A stretch of DNA of 64,000 bases, taken from Neodontobutis hainanensis. Taxonomy: Eukaryota > Chordata > Actinopteri > Gobiiformes > Odontobutidae. This document shows, piece after piece, positions 20,094 to 31,300 of this stretch. The position numbers and the translations under genes are program-made. Position 1 is the first letter of the stretch. Each line of letters opens with the position of its first letter. The notes under the pieces were generated by a model. The model was not told the origin of the DNA and did no database searches. It saw only the letters and a program-made list of their open reading frames with translations. The DNA lies in the NCBI GenBank assembly GCA_024349245.1, contig JALDNG010004498.1:1-64000 (forward strand), in the 5' to 3' direction.

Positions 20094-20575
20094 AATGTTA
20101 TTTTTCAGTTTGAGTGTTGTTTACTTGTTCAACTTTTTTTGTTTTGGTTCCTTGTCTATGTCCTCGTCTCCAGGCACCGGAGTTGCTGGGTATTGGTGGG
20201 GTACTTCGGTGATTCAAGCTGGTTTGCTGTGGTGGAATTTTTCTTTGGTGGTAATTTCTTATTAATTTGGCACTTGGTGGGGCTATGTAATTGACACGAT
20301 GATCCTTTAAAGTTGTCACGTCTGCATCTCTGTGCGCAGGTGAAGCTGTGGGCATTTCACGTATTGTGTCGCTCCACGACTATTTAAGACCCCGCCTATC
20401 CTCTCCTCAGGCTGTCGACACTCAAACCAAAAACGCACATACACTACTGATTACTGATAAACACACATCTTACTTAAAATTACTATTAGTTAACTTTATC
20501 TTAAAATAAAAGCACTATATTTGTATATTCGTTTGTGTGGCATCCTATTTTGCCATGGCCTTGAGCCGGGTTATG
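20094..20575 (+). promoter_or_regulatory. Candidate 3' untranslated region and LTR of the Gmr1-like element
   Basis: After pol there are G-rich stretches (ggtggggtact near 20,195 and tggtggggc near 20,275) that could serve as a polypurine tract. The following sequence has a TATA-like tatttaagacc near 20,380 and an aataaaagcac polyadenylation-type signal near 20,507. This fits an LTR of about 300 bp. No second copy was found at the 5' side, so both the boundary and the identity are tentative. Confidence 0.4.
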
Positions 20576-21374
20576 ACAATGCATTATAATTTTATTATAC
20601 AGTATACTGCCCATGATATAATCCCAGTCAATGTGCAGCAGCTAATTGTACTGTAACAGCTGCACTCATATAACCCATCAACAGAGGCAGAGGAAGAAAA
20701 CTGTTCTCTTCAGCTCTGTATATCACAGAGCCAATGCCAAACACACGAACAGCGCAGATCAATGCCCACAGTCGATAAAGAAAGCTTATAGTGTATAAGC
20801 TTTACTGCTCAATATGCAGGGCCAGACTCTGAGGACAGCTGAGAGGATGTATGTTTGGTATGCTGCGGGTGTTGCCATATTCAAACAACTCCAAAATATT
20901 TATAGCTGTGGCTGGTTGCACATATTTGATGGTTCATGCTCATCCTTCCACAACATCTTTTAGCGATGCACTGAGTGACATGAGTGACTGAGAACAGCCA
21001 GCATAATTTTTTGACAGTGTAAACCCTCACAGCTGTAGTATACTGCAACTCTACAATGTCTGTGATTCAGATGCAATACATTCACTTATTCATTTGTATT
21101 CAAGCATATGCTGAATATGTGACTTGTGTGCAGCTATTATGAATTAAAATTGCATTGTAGGTCTAGATATCTACATATCCACACACATCAAGACAAAAAA
21201 TAAACATGTTATACTTTTTTCAAAAACAAAAAAATCATCTGTACTGTGAGTGTTATGTTAATAGGATCCTACAGGTGCAAAATCTTTAAAGATAAGAAAT
21301 AAGATAAGAGGGGCAATTCACTTTGACAGTTAATTCAAAATGTAAACAAAAGGTGTGCATGCAAAAGACTGCAT
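20576..21374. other. No gene recognised
   Basis: No ORF with recognisable content. A small perfect hairpin occurs at 20,781-20,803 (aaagcttata, 3-base loop). Otherwise this is unassigned AT-rich sequence. Confidence 0.35.
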
Positions 21375-21535
21375 TTACATTTAGTCATTTAGCAGACACT
21401 TTTATCCAGAGTGACTTACATTAAGCTTCCATTTACCAGTGTTACAGCTGGGACACCACTGGAGACAAGGTGGGTTAAGTGTATTGCTCAAGGACACAAC
21501 GACAGTATGACAGTATGAACTGTGGGGAGTAGCAA
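21375..21535 (-). mobile_element. SINE 3' part (gctttggataaaag tail family)
   Basis: The inverse complement carries cttgagcaatacacttaacc, a variant of cttgggcaagacacttaacc at 59,282-59,301, and ends with ggataaaagtgtctgctaaa. The tRNA-like head is missing. The break at about 21,535 coincides with the start of an antisense LINE fragment. Confidence 0.75.
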
Positions 21536-21537
21536 AG

Positions 21538-22395
21538 GCTACCACAGAGTCATTAAAAATCCTTAATAGAGGCCTGCACACAGTTAAGGATCTCAGTCTC
21601 CTCCTTCTACCAACCTCAGATACAGGGTTGTACAGTCTCATGTACAACCGTTTTGCAGCAGGTAGATGTTCCACCCCTGGAGGCCTCTCCGCACATCCCT
21701 GATGTTGAACTGCTCCAGCTGCTTCTCTGCCCGCTCCTCCAGCTGCTCCTCCAGCTTCTTCTTAAAAGAGTTCTTGCCATGCCTGATCTTGTATTTGAGT
21801 TTGTGCTGAAGTCGCTTCTGCTCCTCTCTGTTCCCTGATAGAAAAGCCCTCTTCTTCTCGTTCAGCAGGGCTTTAAGCTCAGGGGTCACCCAGGGCTTGG
21901 TGTTGGAGAAAACCACACTCTCCGGGCTTGCCCAGTGTTCTTCACACAGAAGTTGTAGTCTGCTATGCAGTGTGTCTGGCCGTCAATATCCTGCCCATGA
22001 GAGCTACAGAGTGTTTCTCAGTTGGTGGTGTCGAAACAGTCCGTCAGCTTCTCACTGGCCTCATCAGTCAACACTTTCACAGACTTATTCTGTGCAGGCT
22101 CTTTTCTCACCCTGGGTGTGAATCCAGGTAGAAGATTAACCAGATTGTGATCAGAACGTCCAAGAGGGGAGAGGGGGACAGAGATTTATGCTTCCTTCAC
22201 ATTAGCATACAGTAAGTCCACTGTTCTTTTCTCTCTGGTGTGGCACTTTTTATGTACTGGGTGAATGTAGAGTGAGTGGAAGAGAGGGAGGCGTGATTGA
22301 AGTGTCCACTGATGAGCAGGAGACATTGTGGGTTTTGAGTCTTCATCCGGGTTACAGAGTTGTGAAGAAACTCACGCAGCTGCTGCACTTGTAGT
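21538..22395 (-). pseudogene. APE-type LINE (family A), second internally deleted copy
   Basis: On the minus strand the ORF at 22,197-22,388 shows the endonuclease segment LLISGHFNHASL, where the catalytic GDFN has become GHFN. After frame changes, ORF 21,638-21,916 gives the post-endonuclease linker KPWVTPELKALLNEKKRAFL and a charged helix. The sequence then jumps at about 21,645 to the RT C-terminal segment with RRRLRSLTVC in place of the RT body. The jump resembles that in the 2.5-4.0 kb copy, although the precise joint differs. Confidence 0.8.
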
Positions 22396-23029
22396 GTAAT
22401 ATTTAATGTTATATGTTTTATTTCTGTATTCTTATTTAGTTATTCATTCATTATGAGGTTATGTATTGTGCCTTATGGTTTATACTTATGCATAGGTTAT
22501 AATCAAGTAAGGGATGCTATATTACTACATCTAGAAACATATTAATAAAAAAGAGAAAACATAATGTCAGAGTGGATGGTTAAACAAATAAGTTTAATGT
22601 AAATACACACAAGGAAGATCTAGTTGAAGATTGAGACACGGGTGCCTGGTACCATTGGAGTTCACAGAGTACCTTAGAAGGAGGGGGTCCTCAGGCCCTA
22701 AAGAAAAAGTTATAAATAAACTGTCATGTGAAAACTGTATAAAAGCTCAAGTTTACTGTACAATCTTTAGTAGAGCTGGGGAAAGTCTACTCGGATCTGT
22801 TTGTGGTCATAACAATAAAAGAGTCTATGGCATTGAACTGATGCGTTTGTGAGTTTTTACATCCTATCTTTCTGAAGGCTGAGAGGTCAGTATCAGACAC
22901 AACACACACTTATCAACCCGAGGCCCTGGGAGAGAACACTTCCCCCAGCTCCATAGCTACAGTCAAAAGTCCCAGATTGGAGAAGAGAATAACAGTTAGA
23001 TTGCCTAATCAGACAAATCTGATCAAATC
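22396..23029. other. No gene recognised
   Basis: Short ORFs only. The part after 22,850 may belong to the LINE-like repeat at 23,030-23,180, but I cannot extend the match. Confidence 0.3.
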
Positions 23030-23180
23030 CCCTGCAAACAGATAAACTTGGGGAGTTTTTATCATTTGAGTATGAAAAAACTGTCTCCAGCCTGAGTTTA
23101 ACCACCTGCTGTCTCATGTTTTACCCACTAGATTTCTAAAATCAGTACTAAACAGTTTGTTACCACAACTCACTGATATG
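23030..23180. repeat. Dispersed repeat, inverted copy of 57,305-57,420
   Basis: The stretch containing actgtctccagcctgagttt (23,080-23,099) and cactagatttctaaaatcag (23,127-23,146) is the inverse complement of 57,330-57,412. It lies upstream of an L2-type RT at the second site, so it may be part of the same LINE family. Confidence 0.6.
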
Positions 23181-23420
23181 GGATACACTGTGACTTGGCT
23201 TGGAGTGTAGCAGCTAACACAGATACAACAAACAGGGGGCACAGACCGGACCAGACATTTTCAGGAATATGATAAACTTGAAGAAGCTATAGGACATATA
23301 AAATTTAGTTTAATGACAAACACCATGTCTGACCTTGAACATCTGATGGAAGAAATTAAAGAGTTCAAAGCGGGGTGTAATATTTTGAATGACAATCTCC
23401 TGAACTCCAAACTGAATGTC

Positions 23421-23752
23421 AGAATGGAAAAGAAAGGTGATTTAAGCAATTTTGAGTGTGGCATGGTTGTTGGTGCCATACGGGTCGGTCTAAGTATTTC
23501 ACAATCTGCTCAGTTACTGGGATTTTCACACACAACCATTTCTAGGGTTTATAAAGAATGGTGTAAAAGGGAAAAACATCCAGTATGCGGCAGTCCTGTG
23601 GGCGAAAATGCCTTGTTGATGCTAGAGGTCAGAGGAGAATAGGTCGACTGATTCAAGCTGATAGAAGAGCAACTTTGACTGAAATAACCACTCGTTACAA
23701 CCGAGGTATGCAGCAAAGCATTTGTGAAGCCACAACACGCACAATTTCGCAA
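23421..23752 (+). pseudogene. Tc1-like transposase, N-terminal fragment
   Basis: From the internal Met near 23,424 the ORF 23,313-23,642 reads KKGDLSNFECGMVVGAIRVG and LSISQSAQLLGFSHTTISRV. This is the first helix-turn-helix of the paired-like DNA-binding domain of fish Tc1 transposases. After one frame change it continues as CGRKCLVDARGQRRIGRLIQ and ATLTEITTRYNRGMQ, the second helix-turn-helix, up to about 23,752. There the sequence switches abruptly to DIRS sequence. The DDE catalytic domain is absent. The 36 residues preceding the transposase Met are not of Tc1 type and I do not recognise them. Confidence 0.85.
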
Positions 23753-25213
23753 TGCTCCAAAGAGGTCGGACCTGCGAAATATCATCTCTGCCAGGAAGGG
23801 ATGGTCCTGAAATTGGTGCAAAATTCAATGGAAAATAAAGACTCCATTTTGCCAAACTCAGGAGCCCGCTGTTTTTTTCTTGGGAGCAGCGGTCTCCAGC
23901 GCAATGTTAAGTGTCCGGCTGTCTCCTGCCTTGGTTCAAGACAGCGGATGTCTTACATCCCCCCCGCAAAATGACGTGTTGGAACTAGTGCCCCTCAGAG
24001 AAACTGCATGAATTGACACAGGAAGTGCGGGTTCTGCTGGACAAAGGGGCCATAGAATGTGTTCTCCTACCAGACTGACAATCCGGTTACTTCACGCTGT
24101 ATTTTCAAGTTCAAAAAGACGGGGTCTGCACCCAATTTTGGACCTTCGTGGGTTAAACTGCTACCTCAAAGCATTAAAATTCAAAATGCTCACCTGAAAA
24201 TTATTGTGTACCAGATTCAATTAGGCAACAGAAAGTTCACGAGGTTCGCTTTCAGGGGCGGCGTAACAGTATCGGGATCTTCTGTTCAGCCTGGCCTTGT
24301 CACCCCGTACATATACAAAATGCATGGATGCAGCCTTGGCTCCTTTGCGACACCAGGGCATCTGCATTTTGTATTACATAGACGACTGGCTAAATCTCAG
24401 GAGCTAGTGCTTTAACATCAGGATGTTGTCCTAGCTCATCTCGAATCTCAAGGGGTTGAGACTCAAGAAGACCAAGAAGAACGTTCTCTCCGCCCAGAGG
24501 ACAACATATCTAGGAGTTGTTTGGGACTCAACCGAGATGCATCTGTCTCCTACACGTGTCGAGTCTAAGCTAACTACCCTGAAGGCTATCAGGCTTGGCC
24601 AGAAAGTGACTGTGCACTTCTTTCAAATAATATTGGGTCTTTATTTATTGTCCAGACAGTTTGTGGCACACAAGGAATGGAAACTCCACCCCGAGGTAGT
24701 GAGCCAAATGTGAGAAAGATTTTACAAAGCAGAGGTGGACCTCTTTGCTTCACAGCAGACGGCACAATGTTCCCTACTTCTCTCTGACTCCTCCAGCTCC
24801 CTGGGTCTGGATGCAAAGGCCCATGTGTGGCCCAGACTGTGCCTTTATGCGTTTCCTCCGGTGGCTCTGCTCCCGGCAGTCCAGGAGAATTTCTGTCAAC
24901 ACTGGTCGCGCCTCTTACTAGTAGAACCCCGTTGCCCGACCAGAGTATGGTTCTCAGACCTAATATCTCGCCTCGACGGCTCGCCATGGGCGATTCCGAC
25001 CAGGAAGATCTCCTCTTTTCAGGCACAGGGGACAGTGTTTCTTTCCTGGCCCGAGCTCTGGAACCTTCACATCTGGCCCCGAGGAGGATTAATTAAGAGA
25101 CGTCAGGCTCCCAGCCCTTGTTGGAGAGACTATTTTGAGTGCTAGGTCTCCTTCTGCTAGGAGATCCTATGCCTGCAAATGACGTGTTTTGAAGCCTGGT
25201 GTGCTACACACTA
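23753..25213 (+). pseudogene. Second DIRS copy: internally deleted RT region, no termini
   Basis: This segment is colinear with the inverse complement of about 50,290-52,545 in the full element. It shares the gag end, an RT segment around the intact box YIDDW near 24,375, AQRTTYLGVVWDST, and the post-RNase H block DLFASQQTAQC near 24,737. Against the full copy, pieces are missing near 23,975-24,000, near 24,235, and a larger one of about 0.5 kb near 24,640-24,655 that removes RNase H. No inverted terminal repeat or internal complementary region is attached. The 5' edge joins a Tc1 transposase; the 3' edge stops inside the start of the recombinase ORF. Confidence 0.85.
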
Positions 25214-25371
25214 TACTTCTTTTCCATGACCACAGAATTTGGCTTCAGACAAGTTTGTTTAAGAAATACTAAACTACTCAATGTTCAGTTAGGGCTAAAT
25301 AACCTTTGCCAGCTGAAACAACCATCCATGCTGTTATTATCCAATGGGAGGCTCTTAACTACTAGCTCAGT

Positions 25372-25978
25372 TACACTGAATGAAAATATAAATGCAACAC
25401 TTTTGTTTTGGCCACCATTTTTTTTGAGCTGAACCCAAAGATCTATGACTTTTTCTATGTACACAAAAAGCCTATTTCTCACAAATACTTTTTTCAAATC
25501 TTTCCAAATCTGTGTTAGTGAGCACTTCTCCTTTGCAGAGATAATCCATCCACCTCACAGGTGTGGCATATCAAGATACTAATTAGAGAGCGTGATTATT
25601 GCACAGGTGTGCCTTAATCTGGCCACAATAAAAGGCCACTCTAAAATGTGCAGTTTTGTCACACAGCACAATGCCACAGATGTCACAGTTTTGAGGGAGC
25701 ATGAAATTGGCATGCTGCCTGCAGGAATTTCCACCAGAGCTTTTGCCCGTAAATTGAATGTTCATTTCTCTACCATAAGCCGTCTCTAAAGGTGTTTCAG
25801 AGAATTTGGCAGTACATCCAACTGGACTCCCAATGACAGACCACGTGTAACCACATCAGCCCAGGATCTCCACATCCAGCATCTTCATTTGTGAATAATA
25901 GGCCCTTTATGTACATAGAAAAGGTTGTGAAAAATGTGGGCAAAAACATGAGTTGTTTTTATATTTCTGTTCAGTATA
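25372..25978 (+). mobile_element. Internally deleted Tc1-like element
   Basis: The left end ta-cactgaatgaaaatataaa and the inverse complement of the right end, tatactgaacagaaatataaa, form matching inverted termini flanked by TA. Inside are the left subterminal region and the first part of a transposase (ORF 25,592-25,789: SFVTQHNATDVTVLREHEIG, then TRAFARKLNVHFSTISRL, a helix-turn-helix). The reading resembles a DNA-binding domain up to about 25,890, then the sequence jumps to the right terminal region. The catalytic domain is missing, so this is a non-autonomous derivative of about 600 bp. Confidence 0.85.
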
Positions 25979-28730
25979 AATCTAGTTGTTGATTTTTTTT
26001 ATTTGGCTGGGCAGTGTATTGTTGTAGTATAGCCAGAATTATAAGATGACAGTTGCAGAATGTCAGTTCAGCCAAACAGAAAATACCATAATTCCTTTGA
26101 ATCCTGAGGCATATGGTGCATAAATATACAAAATAAATCCTAGCTCAGATTGGTGTGTATGAGTTTAATTAATTAGCGCTTCCGTATGTTTGCTGGTCTC
26201 TGCACGGCTCCTCACACTGTTGTTTGGAGCTGCTCTTTGCCAGATCAGGGCTGTCAGTCACTCTGCTGGGCCAGCGTTGTGACGTCAGTCTGTTTGGACC
26301 GCAGACACTGTCGCTCTCACTGTCACTTTCACCATCTGCTACGGTTTCATTTTTGGCAATAACTTTAAATCACTGTTTAGTTGAGTGATTATTCAGTGCA
26401 TGTTCTTTTTTCTGTCTTCCTACATGACGAGTTGGATGAAATTCAGATGAAAATTATTCTTGTTGTCTGTTGATTCAAGCCAGTTTTACTTTTGAAATGG
26501 CTTTGTGTTCAGTGGTGGATTTGCCCTGAGAGGGACTCGCTCTGCCCTCAGGAGTCTAATGGCAGTCTATGAAAGGCTATCTGCTGTAATCCGACTGTAG
26601 CTTTTTATCCCTGAGCAGCTGCTGAGAGGAGAGAACACACCAAATTCTGGTGCTTCCCTCTGCTGTCCTTTTTGCTGACTCTGGCTCAGCAAATTATTAA
26701 TCAGTGTGGCTGCTGGCTTTATGTGCATTGACTGTTCAAGATGACCCACTCCACATGTATACTCTACACTCATGACAGCAACCCAGATGTGCTTTGTATT
26801 TTCACTGAGAGGGCTGTAGACAATTGAAGATATAAATAATAGGGATACATTCTAAATTGATCATGATGTCATAACATAAACCAAAAACATGGAGTGACAG
26901 GTAAATCTATTGTTTTAGACTTTTCCTTTGCCGCTGTACAAAGGAAAAGTGAGGTATATGTTCTTAACTGAAAATGAGATTTATATGAAAGTGCTACTTT
27001 GCAGTAAGTACAGATTTGATGCTGATACAACAGCAAAACCTGCTGGAAATAGCTCTAGACGGGCTCCTCTTCCTCCTCACTTGGATCAAACTTGTAGGGT
27101 TCAGCTCTAAAAGCTATAATTTACGTGTTTGTCATGTCAGACTTGAACCAGGGTTTAATCATTTAACTAGCAGCAGAAACTTACTAAAGTGTAAGAGAGA
27201 GAGCAAGACTCCTCTTATAATGTGATCCTAATTGCGGGAAGGTGTTATCAAGTAATAAAACCAAGTCTGTTCTGTAACACAAGACTGTCAATGGAATTCA
27301 GTCATAACAAAAAACCAAAAATAATCACAACACTCCAAGTGACATCAGGATTTAGGTGACATTTACATGAGAACGTTGGAAAACATCACTGTCATTGCCA
27401 ATTACCATTCACACAACACCTTTATGACACAATGTAGTACATATGTCAGACCAGTAGGGGTGGGTTTTACTTTTGGTACTTTTGCTGCCCTCTGTTGAGA
27501 CATTGTCTGTGCATGCATTCTGAGCCTATGACATCATTGAGGACATCAAGAGGGGATTCCATCTTCAGAGTTTACACGCGAGAGGAGCAACAGCTGCAAT
27601 AAAATGAGAAACACCTCCTCAGCCCGGATTCAAAAGTTTGTGTTTTTGTGGAGTGAAGAATAAACAATTGTTGATGCCAAAAAGTGATATTTTTCATTCA
27701 ATATAGGATTAAAACAGGTTATGTTTATATTTAGGTTATGCATTAGACATGTATAGATACAAACCTATGAGAAGTAATGAGCAATTAAGTCAAATGCAGA
27801 AGACAACTAAAAATTGTTTTATCCGTGGTGTAAATGAGCTCTCAGCACGATTCATCTATTGTTTTAATCATGTGCACTTCACAGAGCAGAAGTCATTATT
27901 CAAATCAGTCAACAAAAAACATGAAAATGATGGCATAAAATAAAAGGGATTAAAAAGTAGTTTGCTGCTCCCACTGACGTCCTTCTAAGATTTTTACAGT
28001 CTACATAGTGTCATTCTGTTTCTATGGAGACTGCACACTGGTGACTTTCAGAATATTACAAACCTGCTTCTCAACTGTTCCCGCTGCTGTCTGTAATGTA
28101 AGCCTGCATTGTCTCGCCCTGACAGTATTATTTACTGTCTGTCAGCTGAAAGAAAACCGACCTTGCAATTAGCATGTGTTTGTTCCTTTCAAATCTTCTT
28201 GTGATATTAATTTGGGAGAGATTTGAAAAGCCGTGAACACGGCAAGCCCTCCTCAGCGTCTCTGTATCGGTCTAACCACGGAGTGTATTTATGTCACAGC
28301 GATGCGGACTCTTTGTGATGTGACGGACAGGCGACGCAGCGTGAAACAATGCACATGGCGTCCGTGCTGCTCGGGCGTCCTGTCAGCCTAAAGCGCTGAG
28401 TGTAATGAGCAGACAAACAGGTGTGTGACCCAGACAGGTGTTGGCGGACACGCAGCTGAGTGTGTGGCTGCATGTGTTGGAGCATACATAACTCAATCAA
28501 AGGCTCCAGTAGTTCTTCAGACCCAGCCGCTGTTGGAATAACTGAATTAGTGGAGCGTTTAAATTATTCCACAAGACGTCACTGTATATAAGGTACATTC
28601 ATTGGCCAGAAGTAATACAAATACAAAATATCTTATGTACAGGCATTACTTTGCAGTTACTATGACAGGGTCTAACCTCTGTTGGTGTGTGACCACCATT
28701 TCCCTTACGCAGTGTAACACATTTCCTTTG
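25979..28730. other. No gene recognised; least repetitive part of the window
   Basis: About 2.75 kb without any element ORF or repeat that I can match elsewhere in the window. Short ORFs (60-70 codons) have no recognisable domains. A moderately GC-rich, CpG-containing stretch lies at about 28,230-28,460. If host regulatory or exonic sequence exists in this window, this is the most plausible place, but nothing here proves it. Confidence 0.35.
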
Positions 28731-28762
28731 CATCTGAACCTCATCAGAGTGAGGTTCAGATG
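28731..28762. repeat. 13-bp perfect hairpin
   Basis: catctgaacctca at 28,731-28,743 is exactly inverted at 28,750-28,762 around a 6-base loop. It lies just before the start of the intact R1 copy. Confidence 0.85.
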
Positions 28763-28774
28763 TTTGAGTTTTTT

Positions 28775-29292
28775 TGGTTATTAGACCATCCTTTTTGCAG
28801 TGTTGAAATGTATTAATTTTGAATCTTATTGTAGTGCAACCCTGACACACTGCTGAGAGTTTAAAAAATGTTGATGGTTTTCACAATTGCATTCCTGTTG
28901 GTGATTTCACCAGAAACTGTCTATTCTTAGAGTATGAAAAGGTTTTAGGTTTTCAAGATAATACCTTGTAACAAAGATATTGTTTTGTAATCCTGCTCTA
29001 ATAAGGATTCATTTTTATTTTATTTAATAATGCTGATATAGTTGTAAGTCTTTGATTTGCTACAATTTAGAACATAAAAGAAGAATTGACTTAATATTTT
29101 GTATATAGCACTCAAATTGGGCTGTATATAGTTTGATTATTATTAAGTGTTTTGATCTAAAAATGTGTATTTTCATCTTATTTCAACTCTTTTGAGTACT
29201 TCTTTGGGCCTGCTTATTTCAGAAATTCGTACCAAGTAAAATTAAGTCTTTATATCTTATATTTGGGCTACCCTTTTTTGCAGTAGAGTTTA
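28775..29292 (+). repeat. R1 interspersed repeat, uninterrupted copy
   Basis: This copy contains, in order and without gaps, the segments split among 1215-1562, 3994-4039 and 5405-5612. It is AT-rich with no ORF. Its class is unknown; neither terminal inverted repeats nor a tRNA head are evident. Confidence 0.75.
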
Positions 29293-30392
29293 ATTTAACA
29301 TGTTAAATATTACACACATATTACACTTAACACAAAAGTCTCTACCTGTGGCTTCCTACTGTGGGCAAGCCACAATGTTTCTTTACGAGTATAGACTTTT
29401 AAAACAATAATGTCCTCTGAAACAGAAGGTAATTTTAGTGTGCTTTGTACAAATAGTTTATTGGCCAATTTCCTTAATTATATTTGTAGTGTGGTAGAAC
29501 GATATGTCACCGTCCCAGCAGCAGGAAAGTTATATTGGAGGTTTGTGTCCAGCTGAGGTACTGTGTCAGGGAGATAGACATGATTCTACTGATCTCATGT
29601 CTAAGAACCATCAACCTGAGAGTGAGAATATTTTTTGGGCAAAAAGTTATGGGGTGCCACTTTAATATGTGCATCATTTTAGGTAAGGGACTAGGATCAC
29701 AAAGCTTTGTTCATATCTGTGCTGCTCTACTCCTACCTGATAAAGCTCCTGACAAGAAGACAGGAGCAGAGAGGGGGCCCAGAATGAAAGTGACTGAGAT
29801 AAAGTGAGTGAATTCAGAAGTAATTAGATTAAGGTCAGAAGGAATAAGAGTAAGAAGATAAACATAAGAGCAGGCTAAGAGAGATGTAGGCAGAGATGTC
29901 AAGTTGCAAAAGCAAATAAAAGTGTGCACAAATGGAGGGTTAGAGCATGGTTGTTAGCTCCATTCTGTCATGAGAAAATTACATGTTTCAATTGGTTCTG
30001 TTTATAAGCAACACTAACCCATGCCCTAGGGCCTTATCTTGTTCTTCTTCAACTTTCATTGAAAGAATTCTCTAATGTGTTTTAAGGTGTCCCTCACAAC
30101 TGTCAGAGCCCTGCTGTGGCTCTTCTGTTCTCCTGTTCCTCTTCCCCTTGTGTGTGTAAGTTCCTGGGTTTTGTTTCTTATGGTTATGATACATTATATC
30201 TTTAGTATTTTTTTCTATCTCCTCTCCAATGGAGCTAAAATTCCTTAACATAATCTAGAAGAGTGGGGCATCAAAAGTTATCCAAAAGTTATCCATCTTC
30301 ATAGATGAAACCCAATTTCCAAGTGGTTTCCAAGATAGAAATTTTTATTGATTTACGTGCTCTTATACATGTAAAGTCCAAAAAGAAAAACA
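29293..30392. other. No gene recognised
   Basis: Contains a 90-codon plus-strand ORF (29,535-29,807) and a 72-codon overlapping minus-strand ORF, neither with a recognisable domain. No repeat could be matched within the window. Confidence 0.3.
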
Positions 30393-30563
30393 TTTACATT
30401 TTATCCAAAGCAACTTACATTGACCTTCTATTCACCAGTGGAGGCAAGGTGGGTTAAGTGTCTTGCCCAAGGACACAACGATAGTATGAACTGGAAGAGC
30501 GGGAATCGAACCACCCACCTTCTAGTTACAGAAAAATCACTCTACCACTAAATCACTGCTAGT
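30393..30563 (-). mobile_element. SINE with tRNA-like head (gctttggataaaa tail family)
   Basis: The inverse complement starts with an A-box-like tttagtggtagagtg, then has the B box ggttcgattcc, then cttgggcaagacacttaacc, and ends gtaagttgctttggataaaa. It is a shortened relative of the copies at 21,375 and 59,190. Confidence 0.8.
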
Positions 30564-30607
30564 ATAAAATACAATGGTTAATTTAAACAAAAACAAAACG
30601 CTATCTA

Positions 30608-30610
<3 letters not shown>

Positions 30611-30679
<69 letters not shown>
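30611..30679. repeat. (TA)n microsatellite
   Basis: About 34 uninterrupted TA units. It lies close to the 3' end of an antisense LINE and can form cruciform or slipped structures. Confidence 0.97.
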
Positions 30680-30682
<3 letters not shown>

Positions 30683-30699
30683 CAAAAGTAAAGGAGGAA

Positions 30700-31300
30700 A
30701 TTTTTATTTATTTATTTTATAAAAATGGACATTGCACAGTATCTTGGGTTAGTTAATTGGCAGTAATGGAAGGAACTGTGGTAGCGCTCCTTCCTGCTCT
30801 GAGGGTGTCTCAGTCGGCCTCTGAAGGAGCTGCTCAGAGCCTCCACAGTCTGATGCAGGGGCTGAAAGCTGTAGTCTCTGAAGGATGTCAACTTGCCCAA
30901 CACCCAAATTGCCCTCCTCTCACCCACCTCCTCAATCGGGTCCAGCGGGCAGCCCAGGACAGAGCTGGCCCATCTGACCAGCTTACTTGGTCTCTTCCTT
31001 CCCTGTCTCTGTTGCCCGCCCTCCAGCAGACCACAGCATTGTCGATAGTGGAGGCTATCACAGAGTCATAAAAGTCCTTGACAAAGGCCTGCACACGCCG
31101 GAGGTCTCCTCAGAAAGACCTCAGTCTCCTCAAAAGGTGGAGACGACACTGATCCACCATTTCCTTTGTCTTGCTGGTGTTTAGCTGCAGGTGGTTGAGC
31201 CCACACCAGTTGAAAAGGTCCATGATGATCGACCTGTACTCCAGGTCATTCCCAACAGACACACAGTCATCACAGACCTTCTGGAGGTGACAGCTGCTGG
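30700..31300 (-). pseudogene. APE-type LINE (family A), 3' third of RT
   Basis: Minus-strand ORF 31,110-31,343 starts near the RT catalytic box, which reads CDD here instead of the usual FADD. It continues with HLQLNTSKTKEMV and, after an internal loss of sequence, LLRRLRSF. ORFs 30,888-31,094 and 30,712-30,927 give the C-terminal region and end, and the 3' UTR shares tataaaaatggacattgcac with the copy ending at 2505. It is 5'-truncated. Confidence 0.8.

Noticed and set aside
20280..20575. Confirmed LTR pair for the Gmr1-like element
   Set aside because: No direct repeat of this segment was found near 15.9-16.3 kb, so only a tentative single LTR was reported.
24589..25026. 145-codon minus-strand ORF
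   Set aside because: It is antisense to the DIRS RT/methyltransferase-like segment, and the same type of shadow ORF occurs in the full DIRS copy.
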